Origin: Karalla daura
Taxonomy: Eukaryota > Chordata > Actinopteri > Chaetodontiformes > Leiognathidae
Assembly (NCBI GenBank): GCA_029224185.1
Contig: CM055207.1
Location: 13,964,291 to 14,028,290, forward strand
Direction of reading: 5' to 3'
DNA: 64,000 nucleotides
The stretch's first letter is position 1. Every line of letters starts with the position of its first letter. The translations under genes were made by a program, and so were the position numbers. Positions 1 through 10,080 of the stretch are shown piece after piece. Under the pieces are notes generated by a model, which was not told the origin of the DNA, searched no databases, and saw nothing but the letters and a program-made list of their open reading frames with translations.

Positions 1-433
1 GAAACCAAGTTCTACCCCCTCAGGGGACCGGTTGCTCTTTCCAATGGTACCATCCACTTCCGGCTACGAACTTCTGTTCCGGAAATACCACCATTTTTTG
101 ACCGGAAATGTCTATATCTCGGGAACCGAAGGTTGTAGAGACTCGGGGACAAGTGTTCAGAAGGGCCAAATTATGGCAGACGGATCAAGGTTTGAAGTCT
201 CTAGGACGTTCGGTTCCGGAGTTATAAGCCGTTAAAGTTTCCCCATACGAATGCATTGGTTCGCCAAAAAGTGAAAATTTGACTAAGTGCTTTTTGCAAA
301 ATCTTTCTTCCAGGACCTATTTAGGAGCACGTTTCAGACCATTTGGAGTCGATTGGTACCTATCCTGGAGACACTTTCTTTTGGTCCCATACTTGCATGA
401 CAAGATGAAGTTGAATTGGAATGCCAGGGGCAC
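1..433. repeat. satellite-like or subtelomere-like DNA in the grin2c intron
   Basis: This stretch directly left of the telomeric array is full of related short words (ccggaa, accgg, cgggaaccga at 120-129, cggttccgg at 211-219), some in inverted orientation. It resembles a decayed tandem satellite. I have the impression of a fish subtelomere-associated repeat, but this is inference. No coding exon is seen. Confidence 0.4.
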
Positions 434-692
434 AGGGTTAGGGCAAGGGTTAGGATTAGGGTTAGGGTTAGGTATAGGGGGTTTACAAGGTGGTTAGGGC
501 TAGGGTTAGGGTTAGGGTAGGGTTAGGGTTAGGGTTGGGGGGGTTGGGTTAGTGTTAGGGTTAGGGTTAGGTTTAGGGTTAGGGTTAGGGTTAGGGGTTA
601 GGGTTAGGGTTAGGGTTAGGGTTAGGGGTTCGGGTTCGGGTTAGGGTTAGGTTAGGGTTAGGGTTAGCGTTAGGGTTCGGGGTTAGGGTTAG
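434..692 (+). repeat. interstitial telomeric repeat (TTAGGG)n
   Basis: About 259 bp, equivalent to some 40 units of TTAGGG, mostly exact with scattered variants (TTAGGGG, TTCGGG, TTAGG, GTTAGTG). The G-rich strand is the + strand. The array lies inside the grin2c intron, 584 bp before a coding exon, so it is not a chromosome end. Confidence 0.93.
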
Positions 693-696
693 AGCA

Positions 697-1276
697 GTCG
701 CTCATCTTCTCTACTGCTTCCCCGCTCAGTTCTTCACTGAGGTTCTTCTTCTCTTCTCTAACAATTATTTCTCTTAGTCTCCTTTTGCATTTCCTCCCTT
801 TCCCCCTCTCTCCTCTGCTATGGTTACTTTAGTTCCTACTGTCCTTTCGTTTCCATTTCCTTTTCTTGTCTATCCTTTCTTTTCTCCACATGTCTCATTT
901 TCCTTCTCTCCTTTACTCATCCTTCCTTACCTCTACTCTCCCTCCTCATGCATTTCCTTCCCACACTGCTTTTTTTCCTGTCCTCCTTTTCCTCTCTCAT
1001 ATGATTGCTTTCCTTCCCTTTCCTGCTCCCTTCTGAAATTCTCTCCCAATCCTTTTCCCATTTCTCTTTCATTTCTCTTTCCCATCCTCCCCAATCCTGC
1101 TCTCACTCCCCTCACTCTGCCTCCTCTCCTCCTGTTTTCCCTTTATTCCCATCTCTCTATCCCCCCTCCTGCTCTTCTTCAAAAATGTGCTTCTCTCACC
1201 TCCTATTCTTTTCTCCCCCCTTCCTCTCCTCTTCTCGGATTTTCCCCTCTTCCTTTTCCTCTCCTTTTTCCCACAG
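697..1276 (+). repeat. long pyrimidine-rich tract ending at a splice acceptor
   Basis: Nearly 580 bp of C/T-rich sequence on the + strand, running from the telomeric block to the cccacag acceptor of the first grin2c exon. The apparent ORFs in it are Phe/Ser/Pro/Leu-rich by composition only. It includes the polypyrimidine tract of the acceptor but is far longer than splicing needs. Confidence 0.75.
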
Positions 1277-1437
1277 TTCCAGAAACCACATGAGCATTAC
1301 CCTCCTTTCCGCTTCGGGACGGTCCCAAATGGGAGCACGGAGAGGAACATCCGCAGCAACTACCTCGACATGCACACGCACATGATAAAATACAACCAGA
1401 AGGGTGTGGAAGAAGCTCTAGAAAGCCTCAAAACCGG
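1277..1437 (+). CDS. grin2c: grin2c exon, S2 ligand-binding lobe
   Basis: 161-bp exon after a long pyrimidine tract and a cccacag acceptor. The donor is GG|gtacat and leaves two bases of a glycine codon. It encodes FQKPHEHYPPFRFGTVPNGS and onward to EALESLKTG. In GluN2 proteins the Ser-Thr pair of the NGST motif contacts bound glutamate. The phase at the start is 0. Confidence 0.93.
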
Positions 1438-3771
1438 GTACATTTATTGTTTTTCCTTTTTACACTTTTTACCCAGTCAGTAGAAGCACAAGACGGCGCA
1501 GTAATAATCGTTGTTATTTGCATGATACAGCAGGGAGCTGATGCTTTGTGTTGAGCATCTTTTTGTAAGTCGGGCCGATGTGACGGGTGTATTTTTAGAT
1601 AAAAAAATACAGCATGTCTACTGCTGCCTAATTTATGTAAAAAATGCTGTGAAATGTCCAGACTTCACTATGAAGACAAGGCTTCAAAACACTTGAAGAG
1701 ATCTCGCACACACAGAAAACAAAACATTTTCTCCACTTGCTTAATTAACCCATTTGTTCTGGAGGGCAAAAGTAAGAAAGGTATGAATTCAAGGTCTGAA
1801 AATTTCATTTAAGTGAGCGACATTGCTGAGTTTATCAATTGGTTCAGACCCAGATATCTCAGAGTATATTCACGATCACCAGAGGGTGAAGCATGAAAAC
1901 ATCCACCACCATCAGCTAGGAAAAATGTTTCACTTTTCACTAAGCCGCTAAAATATCTGAACAAACATCCAAACAAGCAGCTTTGGTTTTTGACCCACTG
2001 CCTGCAAAGTTAATGACTTTCTCAGCAGCCACATCTGTTCTTTGTGTTTACTGCAAAACAGCAAACATCATCCTGCTAACCATCTTAGCTCGGATGAAAC
2101 TTAACACCTGCCCAGCATCAGCTCACATCCATGAGCAGCAGCTGAGGCACTGCTAACATGCTCACCCAGCTCTGTCTGTGTGATCAACACGAACATAGCC
2201 TCCCGATGAGGTGGGTGCCAGGGCCTTTGTTTGGACTAAAGGGGAGTTTCTGCTTTCGACTGGTGCTATCACACATAACTTTGAGAGACTGTTTCCCAAA
2301 AGCTGCGTAAATGTTCACCGTGATGGATGACCGCTCTCCACCAACTTCAGAGCCTCCTCGAGTTGACCGGCCCTTAAATGAACCCAGAGCAACAGCCAGC
2401 AAGACCAGGAACATTTAAAAGCTTTAGCACCAATGTTACACATAAAGCATTTGTATTTAATGGGCTGAAGCAGTGATAGTGAAGAACCATGGACATCTGA
2501 TCATTTATGCATAATCAAACTTAATGCTTACAAAGTAGATAAGCACTGCTACCTCACACTAAAAAGGACCTGGGCCTAAGGGCTTTTCCCGATGCGTCCT
2601 AAAATGTGCATATTTAGGTTGAGTGGAAACTTGAAATAGAAAATGTACGAGTGTGAGAGGAATGGATGGAATGATGAGACCTGAACAAGCTCTCGGACTA
2701 AACTGATCCGTCCACATGCAGGAAGCTGGACGCCTTCATCTACGACGCTGCTGTCTTAAACTACATGGCCGGGAAAGACGAGGGCTGCAAGCTGGTGACC
2801 ATCGGCAGTGGAAAAGTGTTTGCCACCACAGGATACGGCATCGCCCTGCAGAAGGATTCCCGATGGAAGCGGCCCATTGACCTGGCGCTGCTGCAGTTCC
2901 TTGGAGACGGTGTGCACACGACTCACAATACAGGCCCCGCACTCCTCCGTTTCTTATCTCTGACAGCAGTTTGCGCGTGTTTCGCTCCCGCCGTACAGTA
3001 CGCAAACCGTGCAGCTGGCGTCGGCCCAGTTCATGTGCTGCATCAGCAGGGAAGTGGGCTTACAGCGAAGAGTTAATATCCTGCAGAACAGCAGGGAGTG
3101 TTAGGGATATGATTATCTCCATTACACACCCTCTCTCTCACACACACTTGTTCTTTCTACCTAGGCGCACACAAACACTCTCACCATGACAGTCAGCACT
3201 GTGGCGTTAATATCCTCCCTCCTCTGAGAGCTCAGGAGCACCCCTGCTACACACACACACACACACACACACAGTCACTGAGCTTTTTGTGATTATGCAA
3301 TAAATTGTGTGTGTTTGCGGACAACATACGGTAACTGAGTGATAAAATGGGCTGTGCTCCCTGGAGGCCACTGGGGGACCATGCAGCTTAAGAGGTGGCC
3401 ACCTGTTCAGAGGCCCGGAGAAGGAGCTAATGTGGTAATGATAGCTAATGAGAGATGCACTGTAAAATGTGTCCGTTAAAAATGTGAAATTTGCTTTGAA
3501 AATATAATATCTCTATGACATCGTGTGTATGTTTATATTAAGGAAAATGTGCCGGTGTAGTGCTGAATCCATGAAATTAGCTTTTAATTGCTTTAAAGAA
3601 CTTTGGCTGATATGCAGCACCCATTTCATCGTAATTTGTCAGAACCTCTTGTATTATTTAAGTTAATTATATTAGAGTTTTCCTAGTGATAATTTCTATA
3701 TCTGCATATAATTGCAGAATCCTGAGAGGTAATGGAAGAGACCTAATGATTACCACTCACAGAGTGGTGTG

Positions 3772-3822
<51 letters not shown>

Positions 3823-6800
3823 ATGTTTGCTGTGTGCTGGTTCACAAAGGCCAAAATCAGTGTTTAAACCCATTGGCTGATGAGTATTAAGCTATTATTA
3901 ATCTTGTTTTAGATTATCTGCATCAATTTGTCACAGAGAGATTACATCTCTCAAATCCAACGCTGTTCTCATATATCTAGCTGTAATCATCATTATCTGG
4001 ATATCAGCTGGCTACAAGGGAAAAGCCCTTAACATTGGCTGTTGGCCCCGAGGCTAAACCATTGTCAGACCATTTCAGGCATTCCATAGATTGCCCCAGT
4101 CATAATTGCGATAGGAATCTACTCCTGTCGTTATATTAACACCGCGCAATTGGAAAAATGCCTTGAAGAGATAATAACACATTAGATCCCGAGATGGTAC
4201 CAAATGTGTAATTGTCCTTAGAATTAGATTGCAGGTTAGCTTAAGAACAATACAAATGTCTTCACATTAACGATTGTCTTTAGATTATTATAAGATAACA
4301 CCTCTTCTTAACTGTCAAGCTCTACACTCTCTCTCTATCCGCTCTAACATTTCCCTTTTACCTCCTGTTCCCTTAAACCTGCATCCATCCAGGAGACACC
4401 CAGCGCTTGGAGACAGTGTGGTTGTCTGGGATCTGCCAGAACGAGAAAAATGAGGTGATGAGCAGCAAGCTGGACATTGACAACATGGCAGGCGTCTTCT
4501 ACATGTTGCTGGTGGCCATGGGCCTCAGTCTGCTGGTCTTTGCCTGGGAACACCTGCTTTACTGGAAACTGAGGCACTCCCTCCACAAATCACATAAACT
4601 GGACTTCCTGTTGGCCATCAGTAGGGTAAGATCTGCAAATTGCTCAGTGACTGATGTGCTGTGTTTTTGGGAGGCTTGCTTGCTTTAGGTTGTTTATGGA
4701 GTGGGGTTGAGAAACTGCTTCATTGATTTTCTAGATATAATCTTTTAATTTAGTGACTGATTGGCTCAAGATAATTGGATCCATGGAGCAACAGCTTGGT
4801 TGAATGACTGAAAGATGGAGTGGTTGATTATTTTGACTCCAAGTGGTTGGTTGGTTGCGTTCCCAGGCTAATATACTGTTTTACATGAAGTCACTTTTAT
4901 GTGCTGATAAATTAGTGCAAATGGATGTGCATTTGCATGTAATTACATGGTATCATTGGAGAGTCTTCGAAATATTAGCTAAAATGACATTGCATTCTCA
5001 CGAGTGAGCAGGGAGAGGGGAGAGGAGCGTAGGAGCATAGAAAAGCAGCACTAATTCCGACGTTTGCTCAGCATTTAACTTTGATTGCTTAATGTTCATT
5101 TGCAATTACTTTAAATCAGTAACCGGTTTGCCGATGCTGTTGTTTGCGAACGTCGTTACTGAAGCAAAGCGCTCCGGCTGAAGTCACAGCCGGGGAAATG
5201 TCTGTGGACCCTTGCCTCCGTGCACCTCTGCTGTGTAATTACACCATTGTGCCTGGATCTGGGTTTTATCAGATTAACGGCTAAATGACTATCTGATCAT
5301 TAATCCGTATGGGGCGGCCCCAAGGGCCAAATTAAATTTGGCTCTTTCAGGATCTCTCAGCTAACAGTAAGCAGAGAGCAGTCTTGGGATTTGGCTATGT
5401 TTGGCCATGCAGTGAGAGACAGCTCCTTCTGCAGGGGACTTTGGGTGGGTGTGTGGGTATGTGTGTGTGTGTGTGTCCTTGTGTGTTTATTGGGGCAATC
5501 CTCTAAGCTTAAACTGTTTTTTCCTTGAGTCCCAGGAGCATGCATAATGAATTTGTGACTAAGTCTTGCCTCAGTGATAAAACGAGATATTAATGAAATC
5601 AGTTTATTTTACTTTTAGGGCCAGAGGGGTTTTTATTTGTTCAAGAGTTGGATTGTCACTTTTGGATGTGCAAATTTGTTCAAATCTTGCTTGTGAAATT
5701 GTTCTCAGATGACCACCAACGTGATTCAAGGTTAAACAGTTTGTTGCAAACTATTAATTTGCCTACAAATGATTAGGTGATTTACAATTTACTTCTCCAC
5801 AGCCTGTTTTTTTTTCCTCCAACACTTTGTTTTCTCTTCAAACTGCCTTTTCTTTCCCTCATTCTTTGTAACTCTCTTTCATCTCTCAGGGCATTTACAG
5901 CTGTTTCAATGGAGTGGAGGATCCTGGTCGGTCATCTGGGCTGGCCAAGCCTGACCTGACCTCCAATTATGCTCAGGCAAACATGCTGAAGATGCTCCGC
6001 ACCGCCAAGGACCTGGTGTCCACCGCCAATGTCGAGACCTCTCTGGACAACGCCACCAAGACCATCGAGCAGCTGAGCCGCCACGGGGGCAGCTTGCCTA
6101 TTCGTGTTCCTCAAGTTGCAACAGAGGCCGTGCCCGGAGGATTTGCATATGTCACAGAAAACCACTGCACACTCCCCCAGCGCTCCATAACCCCACCTCT
6201 GGCTGCAGTCACCTCTCTGAAGCAGCACAGGGGTGTGACCAGGCCCACCCCGCTGCGCTACACACTCCCGACGCACTCCTCATCATGCCTGTACGACAGG
6301 CCACTTCCTGTGTCCAGCCTCAGCACCCCTCACTTGGCAGTGAGCGAGCCCCTGCCCCATCAGCACCCACACCACTACCAGACCACTGGCAGGCTCTATG
6401 TAGACACCCATTCGCACTCTCCTTTCATCCCCTACAACGATCTCCAGCTACCTGACATCTACGCCTCTCACCCGCTCTCCTCACCGCAGAGCCAGCACCT
6501 CCCAGCAGGCTTCTCCCATCGCAAACGGAGGTCCAAGAGCTTCCAGTGTGAGGATGGGGAGGCGGAGAGGAGGAAAAACAGGGACCAGGAAAAAAACGAC
6601 AAAGGTCCCATGTGTTTGAGTGAGCTAAAGGCCAACCATCTCCAAGAGAACCACATCTCAGCCCCCAGCGTTGACAGCATCTACCCGGGGGAGGCGACCT
6701 GTCCCCGGGAAGAGAGCTACAGGTCCTGGCCCCCAGAGGACCTCATGCTGAGAGGAAGACGCAGGCAACGCCGCCCCTCCTTCCTCAAAGCCACTTGGGG

Positions 6801-7449
6801 CAGTGAGCAGATGCGCCAGCTCGACGAATCCCAGTCATCGCTGTCCAGCCAATCGCCGTCCACGCTGCCAGACCTGTTCCCATGCATTGTCACGCCGACC
6901 ACGGTTGCTAAGGCCTACAACCCCGCCCACATTCGAAACAACCTGTGCCTCCCTAGGAACCAGGCCTACCTCCATATCAGGGAGGACCAGAGGAGGCCCA
7001 ACGGGCGTAAGGGCCAAAGGCTGCGCTACTCCCATTCCACCCATCTGCCCACGTACGGGGAAGCAGTGCGACACGGGACAGGGGTGGGGCGAGGGATGGT
7101 GCGGAGGGCCACCAGTCTGCTCAGTAGACAGTACACCCAGTACCTGAACTCATACCCCGGACTACCGCTCTACCACGGCCCGCTGGACCTGCAGCAGCAC
7201 AGCCAGGCCTCCAGCGGCCACCCGAGCCCCAGCCCTGTGTGCCAGCTGCTGGCTTGTGGTGGCGGGAGGTGCGGAAGCCAGCGGGCCCTGCTGTATCAGG
7301 ACAGCGTGTATGGGGCTTATGGGGTGTATCAGGGATCCCAGACTGGATCAGAGGTTCAAGCAGGTCCGGGTGTAGGAGGCCAGCCCGTGGGGAGCCCCTG
7401 CGTACTTCGTCCCTGGCGACGCGTGTCTAGTCTGGAGTCTGAGGTCTGA
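1277..7449 (+). CDS. grin2c: NMDA receptor subunit GluN2C, C-terminal part (four exons)
   Basis: Glutamate-gated cation channel subunit of the postsynaptic membrane, which assembles with GluN1. Exons 1277-1437, 2722-2909, 4393-4625 and 5890-7449 join in frame to give the last 713 residues; the N-terminal exons lie left of the window. Visible in order: the S2 ligand-binding lobe (FRFGTVPNGSTERN, DAFIYDAAVLNY), the cysteines of the GluN2 S2 disulphide (DEGCKLVTIG and SGICQNEKNEV), the M4 helix (AGVFYMLLVAMGLSLLVF), then a tail of more than 500 residues ending SSLESEV. Within the family, AWEH(L/V)xYWKLRHS, LDFLLAxSRGIYSCF and the WRRxSSLESEV terminus point to GluN2C rather than 2A, 2B or 2D. Teleosts often have two grin2c copies; I cannot say which this is. 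All donors are GT and all acceptors AG. The intron upstream of the first exon carries telomeric repeats. Confidence 0.95.
1438..2721 (+). other. grin2c intron with a SINE-like fragment
   Basis: 1,284-bp intron with no coding content seen. Positions about 2580-2672 (tgcatatttaggttgagtgg, then a gtgtgagaggaatggatgga stretch) match the dispersed repeat also found at 36.5, 36.9, 49.6, 55.2 and 56.6 kb. Confidence 0.6.
2722..2909 (+). CDS. grin2c: grin2c exon, S2 ligand-binding lobe
   Basis: 188-bp exon after acceptor catgcag; the donor is GACG|gtgtgc. The first base completes the glycine codon from the previous exon. It reads KLDAFIYDAAVLNYMAGKDE, then GCKLVTIGSG, TTGYGIALQ and LALLQFLGD. In the family, the Asp of IYDAA binds the glutamate amino group, and the Cys of EGCKL forms a disulphide with the Cys of the next exon. 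Confidence 0.94.
2910..4392 (+). other. grin2c intron with CA and AT microsatellites
   Basis: 1,483-bp intron. It holds a (CA)n array at 3249-3273, a pure (AT)n array at 3779-3819 and a long AT-rich block at about 3840-4310 rich in homeodomain-type ATTA/TAAT words, listed separately as a possible regulatory element. Confidence 0.7.
3840..4310. promoter_or_regulatory. possible conserved non-coding element in a grin2c intron
   Basis: Non-repetitive, AT-rich sequence with many TAAT/ATTA, GATTA and TAATTG words and no ORF. This texture is typical of vertebrate conserved non-coding elements. Conservation itself cannot be seen from one sequence, so this is a guess from composition. Confidence 0.25.
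4393..4625 (+). CDS. grin2c: grin2c exon, end of S2 and M4 helix
   Basis: 233-bp exon after acceptor catccag; the donor is AGG|gtaaga. It reads GDTQRLETVWLSGICQNEKN, then SSKLDIDNMAGVFYM and the M4 membrane segment, and ends LDFLLAISR. The two bases at the start complete the glycine left by the previous exon. Confidence 0.94.
4626..5889 (+). other. grin2c intron before the tail exon
   Basis: 1,264-bp intron with a short GT array (5461-5477). A complex unique block at about 5150-5350 (TGTAATTACACC, GATCATTAATCC, and CCAAATTAAATTTGG at 5328-5342) resembles a regulatory element. No coding exon is seen. Confidence 0.55.
5328..5342. promoter_or_regulatory. short palindrome CCAAATTAAATTTGG
   Basis: An imperfect-centre palindrome in the last grin2c intron: seven-base arms (CCAAATT and AATTTGG) around a central A. 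It could be a homeodomain or MADS-type site, but nothing in the sequence settles this. Confidence 0.2.
5890..7449 (+). CDS. grin2c: grin2c last exon, intracellular C-terminal tail
   Basis: 1,560-bp terminal coding exon (519 residues plus TGA) after acceptor ctctcag. It begins GIYSCFNGVEDPG, and then NMLKMLRTAKDL resembles the membrane-proximal segment of GluN2 tails. The rest is low-complexity, Ser/Pro/Arg-rich and poorly conserved, as expected for GluN2C/2D tails. Two basic serine clusters stand out: HRKRRSKSF near 6520-6545 and GRRRQRRPSF near 6750-6783. The last residues, SSLESEV, form a class I PDZ ligand that in this family binds PSD-95-type scaffolds. The tail is longer than mammalian GluN2C as I recall it. 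Confidence 0.95.
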   Translation, partial: GIYSCFNGVEDPGRSSGLAKPDLTSNYAQANMLKMLRTAKDLVSTANVETSLDNATKTIEQLSRHGGSLPIRVPQVATEAVPGGFAYVTENHCTLPQRSITPPLAAVTSLKQHRGVTRPTPLRYTLPTHSSSCLYDRPLPVSSLSTPHLAVSEPLPHQHPHHYQTTGRLYVDTHSHSPFIPYNDLQLPDIYASHPLSSPQSQHLPAGFSHRKRRSKSFQCEDGEAERRKNRDQEKNDKGPMCLSELKANHLQENHISAPSVDSIYPGEATCPREESYRSWPPEDLMLRGRRRQRRPSFLKATWGSEQMRQLDESQSSLSSQSPSTLPDLFPCIVTPTTVAKAYNPAHIRNNLCLPRNQAYLHIREDQRRPNGRKGQRLRYSHSTHLPTYGEAVRHGTGVGRGMVRRATSLLSRQYTQYLNSYPGLPLYHGPLDLQQHSQASSGHPSPSPVCQLLACGGGRCGSQRALLYQDSVYGAYGVYQGSQTGSEVQAGPGVGGQPVGSPCVLRPWRRVSSLESEV

Positions 7450-8410
7450 TGGGACAATTAAAAAAGGACCCTCAAGGGATGGATACTGTAGAAATAGAGG
7501 ACGAGACTGTAGAGGGGATGTCGTGCTTACATTAATGTCAAAGGGAGAAGTTATGACTTGAAATAATTGTGGATTTTCTATGTGACTTTGTGTGGTAAAG
7601 AATAGAAGTTTGGGTCTTCAAATTTAACATATGTTTAGGACTTATTCGATGTGCTCTACAGTAAGACGAAAAGACTGCACTGTCACCAATTTATCCTCAA
7701 GATAGCAGCGGGAAGCTGGACATGGCAGGTTCTGCTCACTTGGTACTTTCCTACGACAACGCTTGTGTGTTTTCTGTGCTTTAATGTGCACTAAGATTTA
7801 CAACAGTCCACAACAGTTGGCGCATGGTTAAACTATAACCAGAGTTTTCATGCTGTGTGTTTGTGTGTTGTGTATATTTACTGTGGATGGTCGGGATTCA
7901 GTCGTGGGTGTCGTCGAGTAGATGAACGGTTTACAGCTGGGAAGAATTAGGTGAGGAATAGGGCGTCATCTCTTTAACTACAGACACCAAAAAAGAAAAG
8001 CAGAAACTGTAGCAATATTTGACAGTTATGACAAACAAGTGAAGAGTTTAATTCCAAAATAAGACATTCAATATTAAAACAGTTTGACTCCAGACGCAGA
8101 AGAGCAGCAGTTTTCTAGAATGAAATAATAATTTTGAGACATCTGTTAATGAATTTCAGGTTACTTCTTTAAAGATTTACAATGTTTTGGAGCTAAACCC
8201 TTCAAGTCTTCATTTAGTGATGAGTCGGATGAAGAAGAGACTCGGTGAAAACAGTCCGTATGAACACAATCTGCAGCAAGACGAGAGTATTGGGACAGCA
8301 ATGACCAGCACTAGGTGTCTTAAACCATGGGTTCTTGTTCCTCACTGGGTCTTAGTACGAGGCTACAGTACAGCACAACATCACACAGGGCCTCACAAAT
8401 AAATAAATTC
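7450..8410 (+). other. grin2c: grin2c 3' untranslated region and poly(A) signal
   Basis: AT-rich non-coding DNA follows the grin2c stop codon. Two overlapping AATAAA hexamers lie at 8398-8403 and 8402-8407, giving a 3' UTR of about 960 bp if used. No ORF here looks coding. The end is a prediction; a longer UTR is possible. Confidence 0.55.
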
Positions 8411-9690
8411 TGCATTTAAATACTATATCGATAATAGAAAATGTGTTATTTGAGGCTGGTTAGTGTCATATTCATGTATTCTACATATGATAGGAATTTA
8501 GTCACTCTTAAAATTTTCTAATCACACTTCTGGCACATTTGTTTGTTTGTTTGTTTCTTTTTGTAAAGCTGTTTACTGGATTTACTGAAATATTTGTTAT
8601 TATTGTATTAACTCTATCAGTTGGCCTATATTAAGATTTTCATCACTTGCTCTTTTCCACTATTTTATATTCCCTCATCATCCCTCTTTTCCCATCCCCT
8701 TTAACTGTTCAATGATCAAATGATTAAATGAGGTAATTGAAAGCTATTCTAGTATCTATATTACCTGGCTCCCTCACCCTGTAACTAATCACTTAGACCA
8801 ATTAAAGAGCCTTTTTGGATGAACATACACGTGTGCCGCCTTTTTGTAGAGCCTTAACCATCTTGCTCTGCTAATATCTAAGGAATAGTTTCACATGTTG
8901 AGAGAGGCAATTATCTTTCCCAGTGTTTGAACCGTGAATACAACAAAAAAAAAGTGAAAACTTAAATGAAACCGCACCTGGTTAACTTCCAAAGGTGACA
9001 GCACGCTCCATAATATGCCAATGAAGTCTTATAATAAGAGATTTTGCTTTGACTGGTGATTATATGTATGACTAACACTGTACAGAACTAATGGGCTGTA
9101 AAGTGTTACTTAGCCAGGTTTGTGTTTGCTGGTAGATGTGCTGCGTTTCTGAAGCTAGGCTAATTATTTCTCTTCATTTCCTGTGTTTGTGCTAAGCTAC
9201 GTTACAGTCGCCAGCTGCAGCTTCACATTTACTGCACGGATACGGGAGCTGCTCGCCGCTCCCATCTCCACCACAAGCCTTGACTAGGCTGCACGTTTCC
9301 CATGATTGCTGAAGTCTGAAGGTGGAAATGGGAGGGAAAAAGAAGAGGTGGAGGGTTTTCTTTTTTTTTTCCAACGAAAATGGCAGCACAGACAGGAAAT
9401 GAAAACAATCTGGTCGCTGATCAAAGCCTCCTCCTCTGATCTTGTCATATGGAGGTCACTCATCTGCTGCAGCAGCCGGGAGGAATATTCTTCTGGAGTT
9501 TGGGTCACGTGTTGGCTGGTGACTGACACAAATACCCTGGCAGGAACGTGACTGCATCAAGGGGCAGCGATGTTTACTTTAAATATGATGTCAGACTCCT
9601 GAACTGTGATGCCGCTGACAGTGTGGCAGTTGGGACATGTCAAAAAAAAAAAAATTGCCAACAGCGCTCGCCTGAACCAAACTTGACGAT
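8411..9690. other. intergenic DNA after grin2c, no gene seen
   Basis: AT-rich unique sequence. About 8690-9010 has a conserved-element texture (repeated ATTA and CAATTA words). The reading frames near 9200-9550 have no family resemblance and overlap on both strands, so I treat them as chance. Confidence 0.5.
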
Positions 9691-10080
9691 AACTTACTCC
9701 AACTCAAGGTGACCTGTTGCCATGGCAATTACTCTCCCCTCGATGCTGTTGTCATGACGAGATAAGGCTCCATTCAAGGGGCCAGATGAGTAATGTCGGA
9801 GGGTCCAAACATTGAACGCTTTGATTTTTCCATTACTCTCTGCTTTGTTACAGGAGCATTGCTTCAGATTGGACCATAATATTGATTTAATCCTCCGCTC
9901 TGCCACTGAGCCCATATTTTTAGAGTTCAAGGTAATTGGACTTCTTTTCATCCCTGAAGAGCAGAAAGGGGATCAGCATGCCTCAGTAATTATGTAATTA
10001 AGACAGCCTTTTTGGCCCAAAATAAAGCCCGGATTTAGGCAGGTACAGGTGGATTTGATCTTTTTCTGTACCAATATCTG
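9690..10080. promoter_or_regulatory. possible enhancer with RFX-type X-box
   Basis: Unique block containing GTTGCCATGGCAAT at 9716-9729. This is one base short of the palindromic RFX X-box (GTTGCCATGGCAAC). TAATTA, TGATTTAATCC and AGTAATTATGTAATTAAG follow. No ORF is credible here. X-boxes are bound by RFX factors in ciliary, immune and neural genes; activity here is inference. Confidence 0.35.

Noticed and set aside
820..1385. Overlapping long frames rich in Ser, Phe, Pro and Leu
   Set aside because: They are products of the polypyrimidine tract. Only 1277-1437, in one frame, is coding (grin2c).
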